NCBI GenBank assembly: GCA_964542435.1
Contig: CAZIVE010000150.1
Location: forward strand, 1-6,275
Direction of reading: 5' to 3'
Length of the DNA stretch: 6,275 nt
Origin: CAZIVE01 sp964542435
GTDB taxonomy: Bacteria > Bacteroidota > Bacteroidia > Bacteroidales > Tannerellaceae
Below, in pieces: positions 1-5,362 of this stretch (the first letter of the stretch is position 1; each line of letters opens with the position of its first letter). The notes beneath the pieces are model-generated. The model saw only the letters and a list, made by a program, of their open reading frames with translations. It was not told the origin of the DNA and searched no databases. Position numbers and translations under genes: made by a program.

Positions 1-215
1 TCAACCAGGTTTATGACATCACATCAGATTTCCAGGCCAATATGCAGGCCAGCAAGAGCGACAAGCAGATGATGAAGTCGATCTACTCGAATCTCGCACA
101 GATGAAGGGAACGCTAACTCAGGAACAATATCTGAAATACGTTGCCATGATCAATCTGACTGCCAACAATCAGATGACAACAAACGACACAGAAGGTTAC
201 TTCGCTCAGAAATAA
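1..215 (+). CDS. Small exported protein, C-terminal part (paralog of the gene at 1139-1507)
   Basis: This is the 3' end of a gene cut by the window edge; the reading frame starts at base 3 and ends with TAA at 213-215, leaving 70 whole codons. About 42 of the 70 residues are identical, counted by eye, to the C-terminal two thirds of the protein at 1139-1507. Shared blocks include NQV.DI.SDF, KSIYSNLAQMK, QYL.YVA and the tail EG.FAQ. An LTQEQ motif sits where the paralog has LSEKQ. The missing N-terminus presumably carries a signal peptide like its paralog, so the product is probably periplasmic. A hairpin terminator follows at 319-360. The function is unknown; the spacing of LTxxQ-like motifs recalls Spy/CpxP-type periplasmic helical proteins, but this is a resemblance and not an assignment. 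Confidence 0.85.
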   Translation, partial: NQVYDITSDFQANMQASKSDKQMMKSIYSNLAQMKGTLTQEQYLKYVAMINLTANNQMTTNDTEGYFAQK

Positions 216-318
216 AGAAAGAAATATAGCTACTAATGAATATCTCTCGTTTGGTTCTATAATAGATATGGGTTATTAAAGTTACGTTTTTCAACAAAAT
301 AGATGTTTGTCAATCATT

Positions 319-360
319 ACGGCCGAGAAGGAATAAGCCACTTTTCGGCCGTCTGTTTTT
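319..360 (+). terminator. Intrinsic terminator after the first small exported protein gene
   Basis: The arms ACGGCCGAGAAG (319-330) and CTTTTCGGCCGT (341-352) pair over 12 bp with one G-U pair, around a 10-nt loop, and are followed by CTGTTTTT. It lies about 100 nt past the stop codon at 215. Read on the opposite strand the stem also forms below the gene at 375-770, but no U-run follows there, so it would be at best a weak bidirectional terminator. Confidence 0.85.
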
Positions 361-374
361 CCTGCACGGAGTCA

Positions 375-770
375 TCAATTTCGAGATATAGACAAAGCCT
401 TGGCGATCGTGTCAATCTTATGCAATCTGTCCGCCGAAAAGGTATTGCTGTGTTCATTGATATAGACGAACAGCGCATACGACCTGTGCAACAGAGACTC
501 GCACGCTTCACCCGTTTTCATCGAAGACTCGGCGAGATACAGTTCCGCAAGCATCTCCATGCGATAAAGACGCTCCTTCTCACCGTATTTGTCGAACGAC
601 TGCATAATCGAAGCTTCATCTTCAGTATGGAACTTGTCGTAAGGACCGACATACGCATTATACATCTCAATGATATCTTGGCCCTTGTCCTTTTTGGAAG
701 AGGACAAAAGCTCGCTCAAACCTTCGAAAAACTGAGTGATCAGTTTCATGATATAATCCCGTTGCAGCAT
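375..770 (-). CDS. Small cytosolic helical protein of unknown function
   Basis: A 131-residue protein with no signal peptide or membrane segment. It is rich in charged residues and leucine and looks largely alpha-helical. Its N-terminus, MLQRDYIMKLI followed by FFEGLSELL, resembles the start pattern (Q-x-DY-[IL]-M-x-[LM]-I) that I recall from small uncharacterised proteins of the DUF6483 type; this is from memory and needs a profile search. I chose the ATG at 768-770 because it keeps that pattern and lies about 27 nt below a TAACTTTG promoter element. A TTG two codons upstream (774-776) and an ATG at 747-749 are alternatives. The gene lies between two paralogous + strand genes in the opposite direction and converges on the terminator of the first. 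It appears to be transcribed alone. No function can be proposed. Confidence 0.75.
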   Translation of the reverse strand: MLQRDYIMKLITQFFEGLSELLSSSKKDKGQDIIEMYNAYVGPYDKFHTEDEASIMQSFDKYGEKERLYRMEMLAELYLAESSMKTGEACESLLHRSYALFVYINEHSNTFSADRLHKIDTIAKALSISRN

Positions 771-797
771 ACTCAAACTTATTTAATTGTCCATTTG

Positions 798-805
798 CAA
801 AGTTA
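798..805 (-). promoter_or_regulatory. Bacteroidetes-type -7 element for the 375-770 gene
   Basis: On the - strand this reads TAACTTTG, an exact match to the TAnnTTTG consensus of the Bacteroidetes primary sigma factor. It is 27 nt upstream of the ATG at 770, giving a leader of roughly 20 nt. No clear TTTG -33 element is present at the usual spacing. Confidence 0.5.
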
Positions 806-1056
806 CATCATAATTCTTTCCGTGGCACTTCGAGCTAAACACCGACTTCTTCGATCTCTTCGTTGGCTTGAAGTATGTTACAAATATGTTTTTTAATATT
901 AAAATACAATCATTCAATATTTATATATAAAACAAAAATTGCAATAAATATATTAAATCGTAATTAAATTTATCAATATAATTCATATTTGTAATTTCAG
1001 CATCATCAAGAATCATATTCATAGAGAGAGACAGTAACACCTAAGCATATTCATCG

Positions 1057-1064
1057 TAACTTTG
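1057..1064 (+). promoter_or_regulatory. Bacteroidetes-type -7 element for the 1139-1507 gene
   Basis: TAACTTTG matches TAnnTTTG exactly and is the same octamer as the element of the divergent gene at 798-805. Transcription would begin near 1068-1072, leaving a leader of about 70 nt. A TTTG -33 element at standard spacing is not evident. Confidence 0.5.
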
Positions 1065-1075
1065 CCTTTGAAAAG

Positions 1076-1092
1076 AAGAACAAGAGGTTCTT
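1076..1092 (+). other. Small hairpin at the 5' end of the leader
   Basis: AAGAAC (1076-1081) and GTTCTT (1087-1092) are perfect 6-bp complementary arms around the loop AAGAG, and a G-U pair can extend the stem. It begins only several nucleotides after the predicted transcription start, so it could protect the 5' end of the transcript. It has no long U-run and is not a terminator. Confidence 0.4.
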
Positions 1093-1124
1093 TATAGACC
1101 AAAAAGTACTTACTATTTTAATTT

Positions 1125-1152
1125 AAAGTTTAGGCAAAATGAAAAGTTTAGG
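1125..1152 (+). repeat. 10-bp direct repeat flanking the start codon
   Basis: AAAGTTTAGG occurs at 1125-1134 and again at 1143-1152, a period of 18 bp, with the ATG at 1139-1141 between the copies. The period is a multiple of three, so the unit is in frame. The upstream copy places an AGG 4 nt before the ATG, where it may serve as a weak ribosome binding site. Confidence 0.7.
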
Positions 1153-1507
1153 TTTGGTAGTTGCAGCCATTATCACAAGTGCAACCATGAGTGTCGCTTC
1201 AGCAAACAATGCAAGTAGCAATGTTGAGAGTCAGAATGTAATCAATTTCGAGAAACTGAGTCATGCTCTTAATCTGACGCCCTCACAGGTCAATCAGGTT
1301 TTTGACATTAATTCAGATTTTGAAGTGAACATGTCAGCCAGCAACACCGACAAACGGGTTAAGAAAAGCATCTATTCCAATTTGGCACAGATGAAAGATG
1401 TCCTTTCAGAGAAACAGTATCTCAGGTACGTTGCATTGGTCAACCTGACGGAAAACAACCGTACGGTTGTCTCTGAAGGCGAGGAAGGTAACTTCGCTCA
1501 AGAATAA
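1139..1507 (+). CDS. Small exported protein with two LTxxQ-like motifs
   Basis: A complete 122-residue protein. Residues 1-22 form a signal peptide: a lysine at position 2, a hydrophobic core (LGLVVAAIITSATM) and a VASA cleavage site before N23. There is no lipobox cysteine, so the mature form of about 100 residues is probably soluble in the periplasm or secreted. The mature part looks alpha-helical, with LTPSQ at 46-50 and LSEKQ at 89-93, about 43 residues apart, and no cysteines. Two LTxxQ-type motifs are a hallmark of Spy/CpxP-like periplasmic proteins, so a stress-related or chaperone-like role is possible, but overall similarity is not evident and the link is speculative. The tail EGNFAQE is shared with the paralog ending at 215. 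The start is fixed by the signal peptide and an in-frame TAA at 1124-1126. The gene appears monocistronic, with its own promoter and terminator. Confidence 0.9.
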   Translation: MKSLGLVVAAIITSATMSVASANNASSNVESQNVINFEKLSHALNLTPSQVNQVFDINSDFEVNMSASNTDKRVKKSIYSNLAQMKDVLSEKQYLRYVALVNLTENNRTVVSEGEEGNFAQE

Positions 1508-1597
1508 GATGCAAACCGATGATGGGCACCTCATGTTCTACCTGTATAAGGATTATGGTTACTGATGTTTAAAGAACAGAGATGCTTTACATTTATT

Positions 1598-1640
1598 GCG
1601 GCCGATGGAAATCTGATTCCTATCGGCCGTTTTTATTTTG
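1598..1640 (+). terminator. Intrinsic terminator after the 1139-1507 gene
   Basis: CGGCCGAT (1599-1606) pairs perfectly with ATCGGCCG (1622-1629). Inside it GGAA (1607-1610) pairs with TTCC (1617-1620), leaving one bulged T at 1621 and a 6-nt loop. TTTTTATTTTG follows the stem. It lies about 90 nt after the stop codon at 1507. The receptor gene on the other strand ends at 1652 and converges on it; in that direction the stem forms, but no U-run follows. Confidence 0.85.
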
Positions 1641-1651
1641 TGGCAGACGAT

Positions 1652-3922
1652 TCAGAACTGATAGCGAACCGTCAAACCGATTGTCAAAGGACGGATATAC
1701 GTTCCGGAGGTAAGATAATTGTGCAGAAGGCTACTGTCGGTAATTGTATCGGCAACGTCGAGCGTTCCGTTGGCTCCGGTTTGATTAAGCAGGTTCACGA
1801 TGTCGAGCGTGCAGAGAAGATGTTTCGTCGTCTGCCAGCTGACGCCGGCGAAGGTTTCCCAATGGCCATTAAAATAGGCATTGTTGACGCGGTTCGCATA
1901 TTGACGACTAAAATATCGGGCATTGAACCAGCAGCGCCATTTGTCGTTGAACTTGTACGAAGGATCGATTTCGAGTAACACTCTTGAGATGCCGCTCACA
2001 TAGTTCCCGCTGTAATCGATGGTTTCAGACGATCCGTCACTGAAGGTGAGATTGTTGCTGAAATTACGGTATTCCGGGTTTTGCAATGTAGCCAGGAAAT
2101 GCAGACTGAAATGAGAAAGATTCATCGCAACGTCGGTGGTCCATCCAAAAGTCCCTATATTGAAATTGATTTGCTTTGCCTGCGTCTCACTGACGCCATT
2201 GATCTGCTTGGTGAAATGGAGCATGCCTGAATTGTTTTGTCCGGTTATATAGGAAACCATGGAGGTCAGACTAAACCACGTGTTATCATACAAGATTCCG
2301 AATCTTCCCAACTGAGTAACGACAGGTTTCAGATCGGGCATCTCCGCTGTTGCATAACTGCCGACGCTCTTGTGCTGACTGGTGATCAGATATTCGCCCG
2401 AAAGGAAAAGCCGATCAAACAGACGATACGAGACATTGGCCAATGCAACCGGATTGATCTTCTGCTGTTCGAACACGTGCAAAGCAGCTGTTCCGTCTTG
2501 AACATAAAAGTTATCAACGCGATCATTGAAATGTTCGCCTTCGAGATTCGTCGGAGCGGTCACTTTATAGCCCATCCATTCCATTCGTGTCCCGTAATAG
2601 ATATCCAAACGGTCATTGACCGACCAATCGTCGATTGCATAGAGTGCCAGGATATTCTGATGACCGTCGTAATATTCCGCACAGTTGTTGAATCCCCACG
2701 TCGAACTACCGTTGCGATAGATGCGGGCTGGATCGTTTTCTATCGTATGAGCGAAATATAAGGTGGAGGCATCCTGATACTGGTTGTCGAACCAGTTGTT
2801 GAGTCCGAATTCCAGCTCGTGGTTTGTGAACTTCCGTTTCATTGAGACATTTGCCATCAGATCGAGATAATGAGAATGACACAACAGCACGAGCATATTC
2901 TGCGATGGACCGTCGAAAGCGGTGCCAGTGGACAAGGTCATTGAGTTTCCTCCGGAATCTTTCCCTTGGCTGATTGCATCCACGCCACTTTCATAGATTC
3001 CCAGATTGTCTATTCCGCCCGAATAGCTCATGTGAAAATTGCCTTCCAGTTTCCAATCGTTGGTGAAATCATACGCGATTCGCGCTGTCAGATCATGGAT
3101 CCGCTTGGTATTCATCTTGCCCAAACGATCGGTAACCATCTTTCCATCCACAACATTCCGATAAGTCACATGATCGTCATCGGGGAAATAACAGTCACGC
3201 CCCAGTTTGAATCCCTTATATCTCTTGATGCTTCCATCGCCGACATAGTAAAAGGGAGCCGTGTTATAACCGTACGTTCCATCCTTGTTGACGGCATATT
3301 TATAAAGGAGCGATAATTCGCCACGACCTTCATTCCAACGTTTCGTGATTCCCATCTTATAAATTTGTGCCTGATTGATAAAATGTCGGGAAGAGGGATG
3401 AACGCTGGTCGGATCGTAATTGAGATATACGCCGCCCGTATAATAAAAACCATGTCCGAGCGGACCGTTCAGATTGCCATCGAAACGAATCAGTCCATTG
3501 TTATTCGAAGAAGCCGTAAAAGCGCCCTTCATCTTGTCGCCGCCCAACTGCGTGAAGCTATTGATGGCAAATCCGATCCGAGAAGAGCGCAACGCAACAT
3601 CTTCCATCTTGAGCAATGTCTGAGAGCCGTAGGAATTGCCGCCGGCCCAATGGAAATAGGGATAAGCGGGCCAGCCGCTGACAGAGACGGGCATGCCGTC
3701 TTCGAAGATAGCTGTTCCCGAATCGTCGCCGGGAAGTCCTGTTGAGATTTCGCGAGGCTTGGACGAAGAGGTTGCGTTAAGCATCACATTACGGTTCTTC
3801 TCCTCATGCCGATTTTGATTCGTGACAACCGTAGTGTCAGAAGGTTCCTGTGCCTGAATCTGGGCAAAGCCGCTCATCACCAGCAGGAAGAAAAGTACCG
3901 TATGTTTTGCTTTTGAAACCAT
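1652..3922 (-). CDS. TonB-dependent-receptor-like outer membrane beta-barrel protein
   Basis: A 756-residue outer membrane protein. Residues 1-24 are a signal peptide (MVSKAK, then HTVLFFLLVMSGFA, cleavage near QIQA-QEP). DTTVVTN at 29-35 closely resembles the DTLVVTA TonB box of BtuB. A plug-like region follows at about 45-155, including REISTGLP (58-64) and AIFEDGMPV (71-79), the counterpart of the plug's VLVDGVPV strand. The remaining ~600 residues show alternating aromatic/polar beta-strand patterns and end in GLTVRYQF with a C-terminal phenylalanine, typical of barrels. It lacks the N-terminal carboxypeptidase-regulatory-like domain of SusC proteins, and no SusD partner is nearby. An upstream in-frame ATG at 3983-3985 would overlap the acyltransferase gene and place 21 hydrophilic residues before the signal peptide, so the ATG at 3920-3922 is preferred. 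It starts 11 nt after the acyltransferase stop, so the two are probably co-transcribed. The substrate is unknown. Confidence 0.85.
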   Translation of the reverse strand: MVSKAKHTVLFFLLVMSGFAQIQAQEPSDTTVVTNQNRHEEKNRNVMLNATSSSKPREISTGLPGDDSGTAIFEDGMPVSVSGWPAYPYFHWAGGNSYGSQTLLKMEDVALRSSRIGFAINSFTQLGGDKMKGAFTASSNNNGLIRFDGNLNGPLGHGFYYTGGVYLNYDPTSVHPSSRHFINQAQIYKMGITKRWNEGRGELSLLYKYAVNKDGTYGYNTAPFYYVGDGSIKRYKGFKLGRDCYFPDDDHVTYRNVVDGKMVTDRLGKMNTKRIHDLTARIAYDFTNDWKLEGNFHMSYSGGIDNLGIYESGVDAISQGKDSGGNSMTLSTGTAFDGPSQNMLVLLCHSHYLDLMANVSMKRKFTNHELEFGLNNWFDNQYQDASTLYFAHTIENDPARIYRNGSSTWGFNNCAEYYDGHQNILALYAIDDWSVNDRLDIYYGTRMEWMGYKVTAPTNLEGEHFNDRVDNFYVQDGTAALHVFEQQKINPVALANVSYRLFDRLFLSGEYLITSQHKSVGSYATAEMPDLKPVVTQLGRFGILYDNTWFSLTSMVSYITGQNNSGMLHFTKQINGVSETQAKQINFNIGTFGWTTDVAMNLSHFSLHFLATLQNPEYRNFSNNLTFSDGSSETIDYSGNYVSGISRVLLEIDPSYKFNDKWRCWFNARYFSRQYANRVNNAYFNGHWETFAGVSWQTTKHLLCTLDIVNLLNQTGANGTLDVADTITDSSLLHNYLTSGTYIRPLTIGLTVRYQF

Positions 3923-3933
3923 TACCAAATGTA

Positions 3934-5094
3934 TTAATTTGCTTTCACAATTGCATCCTTCATCAACCAATGTTTCTTCAGCCAATCTCTTACAGGCAGA
4001 TCATAGAGTTTCAGAGAGGAATAGGCGATTCCGATAGCCAGCAGGAAAATCGAAGCACTGACGCAGATCACGGTGCCTAAAGGAGCATTCGGATGAGCTG
4101 CCGCCCACGACATCTGCATATATATCAATGGATAATGTGTGATATATAACGGATAGGAAATCTCACCGAGAAACTTACAGTACTTGACTGACTTTCCGGT
4201 AACGCTGCTACCTGCGCCCATGGAGACGATCAACGGGAAAAGGATAAGAATGCTGGCGGATTCATAGATGCCATTCACCCATAATTCGCTGCTCAGACGC
4301 GGCATGACGAGAACCGCTGCCACCATCAGCGAACACCACCAGAATCCGGCTCTCACCTTTATCAGCTTATGCATACGTGACAAAAGCAGTCCCATGAAGA
4401 ACGGATAAAGAAGTCGCGAGATACCGATATAGAGCTGATCAGGCGTAACGCTCCAACCGCCGATCATCGTGTAAGGCGCATGAAACTTCAATATGCCCAA
4501 TACATCTATATTCATGGCGATGTTAATCGTGAGCAATGCTGAGAGAAAAACAAATATCTTAAGTCCGGTCTTGGAGAAATGACGAATAAAAACAGCATAA
4601 AGAATATTAGCCAGATATTCCCACATCAATGACCAGGTCGGACCGTTTAAAGGATTGGTCTCGCTCCAGCCTCTGATGTCCCACTTCGTAAGTGCGGGAA
4701 TCATCGTAAAACCCAAGAGCATCATCAGAAGCATCAGCCACCAAGGCGTCTGCATGATCAGACGAAATTGTGGACAATCGCCGAGATAGAAAAACAAGGC
4801 TCCGATAATCGTTCCCATGATCACCATCGGATGCAATCGCACCAATCGACGCTTGAAGAAGTTTTTCATCGACATGCGATCCCAGCGGTCGTCGTATGCA
4901 TAACCAATGACAAAGCCGGAAAGGACGAAGAAGAAATCCACGGCAAGATAACTATGATTCAGCACCTGCTCTGCCGGACCTTTCGAATAGGTTTCGAACA
5001 GATGATAGCAGACTACCAGCATAGCCGCAACACCGCGCAATCCATCCAGGATTTCGTAGCGTTGCTTTGACTCAAGATAAACGTTGTTTGACAT
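3934..5094 (-). CDS. Acyltransferase family 3 integral membrane protein
   Basis: A 386-residue polytopic inner membrane protein of the acyltransferase 3 family (OafA/NodX/WecH type; PF01757), which transfers acyl groups, often acetyl, to sugars of surface polysaccharides and other exported molecules. The N-terminal signature ILDGLRGVAA (15-24) gives R20 and H31 exactly ten residues apart, the conserved R-X10-H motif. Also seen are VDFFFVLSGF (52-61), FFKRRLVRLHP (79-89), GPTWSLMWEY (151-160) and LGEISYPLYITHYPL (309-323). Roughly ten hydrophobic segments fill the chain, which has the usual length for the membrane domain alone; no extra SGNH domain is attached. The start is secure because the signature begins 15 residues in and the next Met (25) lies past it. 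It is the first gene of a pair with the receptor gene and is divergent from the AraC regulator. The acceptor cannot be told from the sequence. Confidence 0.93.
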   Translation of the reverse strand: MSNNVYLESKQRYEILDGLRGVAAMLVVCYHLFETYSKGPAEQVLNHSYLAVDFFFVLSGFVIGYAYDDRWDRMSMKNFFKRRLVRLHPMVIMGTIIGALFFYLGDCPQFRLIMQTPWWLMLLMMLLGFTMIPALTKWDIRGWSETNPLNGPTWSLMWEYLANILYAVFIRHFSKTGLKIFVFLSALLTINIAMNIDVLGILKFHAPYTMIGGWSVTPDQLYIGISRLLYPFFMGLLLSRMHKLIKVRAGFWWCSLMVAAVLVMPRLSSELWVNGIYESASILILFPLIVSMGAGSSVTGKSVKYCKFLGEISYPLYITHYPLIYMQMSWAAAHPNAPLGTVICVSASIFLLAIGIAYSSLKLYDLPVRDWLKKHWLMKDAIVKAN

Positions 5095-5111
5095 GTTCTG
5101 ATTTTTTCCGT

Positions 5112-5119
5112 CAAAGGTA
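5112..5119 (-). promoter_or_regulatory. -7 element for the acyltransferase-receptor operon
   Basis: Read on the - strand this is TACCTTTG, an exact TAnnTTTG match, 17 nt upstream of the ATG at 5094. The predicted leader would be only about 10 nt, short but tolerable in this phylum. No TTTG -33 element is seen at the expected spacing, which would fit a promoter needing an activator. Confidence 0.5.
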
Positions 5120-5167
5120 TTCCTGTCCTATCTGTATTTATTGGACGATATTATTTAATTACTGTCT

Positions 5168-5175
5168 TATATTTG
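5168..5175 (+). promoter_or_regulatory. Possible distal -7 element towards the AraC gene
   Basis: TATATTTG matches TAnnTTTG but is about 190 nt from the ATG at 5363 and in AT-rich DNA, where such matches arise by chance. The identical octamer at 5321-5328 is better placed. It is listed as a secondary candidate only. Confidence 0.2.
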
Positions 5176-5224
5176 CAAATCGAATAAATATTGTCGAGCC
5201 TCCGCTCATTCATATTATACTGCA

Positions 5225-5246
5225 AACGACTAATAAATCGGTCGTT
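5225..5246. repeat. Inverted repeat, candidate operator
   Basis: AACGAC (5225-5230) and GTCGTT (5241-5246) are perfect 6-bp inverted arms with a 10-bp spacer, TAATAAATCG. The site is in the middle of the divergent region between the acyltransferase and AraC promoters, a usual place for a regulator binding site. A match of this length can also occur by chance. Confidence 0.35.
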
Positions 5247-5296
5247 ATCTATGAAAATAAGGGTGATACATCTCTTCAGAAATGGACAAAAGAGCG

Positions 5297-5328
5297 TTTT
5301 CATATTTCGTTTCTGTGTATTATATTTG
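5297..5328 (+). promoter_or_regulatory. Promoter of the AraC-family regulator gene
   Basis: TATATTTG at 5321-5328 fits the TAnnTTTG -7 consensus, and TTTT at 5297-5300, with a 20-bp spacer, matches three of four bases of the TTTG -33 element. The predicted start near 5333-5337 leaves a leader of about 28 nt, ending in AGGTG (5356-5360) just before the ATG at 5363. Confidence 0.55.
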
Positions 5329-5337
5329 CCGAAATAT
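5302..5337. repeat. Inverted repeat bracketing the AraC -7 element
   Basis: ATATTTCG (5302-5309) and CGAAATAT (5330-5337) are perfect 8-bp inverted arms with a 20-bp spacer that contains the -7 element at 5321-5328. The position fits a site for autoregulation, since a protein bound to both arms would cover the promoter. Confidence 0.45.
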
Positions 5338-5362
5338 CGAACAATAAAAAGATATAGGTGAT

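Larger units (their letters stand above)
777..1138. other. AT-rich divergent intergenic region
   Basis: This 362-bp stretch separates the start regions of two divergent genes. It holds a promoter element for each direction (798-805 on the - strand, 1057-1064 on the + strand), and between them a strongly AT-rich block at about 885-1000. The last 75 nt form the leader of the 1139 gene, with a small hairpin and a direct repeat. No convincing gene or RNA gene was seen; a + strand open frame enters it from 303 and is judged a shadow. Confidence 0.6.

Noticed and set aside
303..896. 197-codon open frame on the + strand
   Set aside because: It begins inside a terminator region, reads through the hairpin at 319-352, lies antisense to the better-supported 375-770 gene and has an unnatural composition rich in Arg, His, Leu and Ile.
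885..1000. AT-rich block as a possible insertion, origin or RNA gene
   Set aside because: No terminal repeats, DnaA-box cluster or stable fold was seen; it looks like ordinary upstream DNA of a Bacteroidetes genome.
1565..1978. 137-codon open frame on the + strand
   Set aside because: It starts just before the terminator stem at 1598-1629 and runs antisense to the 3' end of the receptor gene; no recognisable protein features.
3926..3933. TACATTTG on the - strand, matching the -7 consensus
   Set aside because: It is only 3 nt from the receptor ATG, so the transcript would begin at or after the start codon. A chance match in the short gap of an operon is more likely.
3923..3985. N-terminal extension of the receptor protein to the ATG at 3985
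   Set aside because: It would overlap the end of the acyltransferase gene and put 21 hydrophilic residues in front of a clear signal peptide; the ATG at 3920-3922 fits better.
5067..5357. 96-codon open frame on the + strand across the divergent intergenic region
   Set aside because: It starts inside the acyltransferase gene in antisense, crosses both promoter regions and shows no recognisable protein features.
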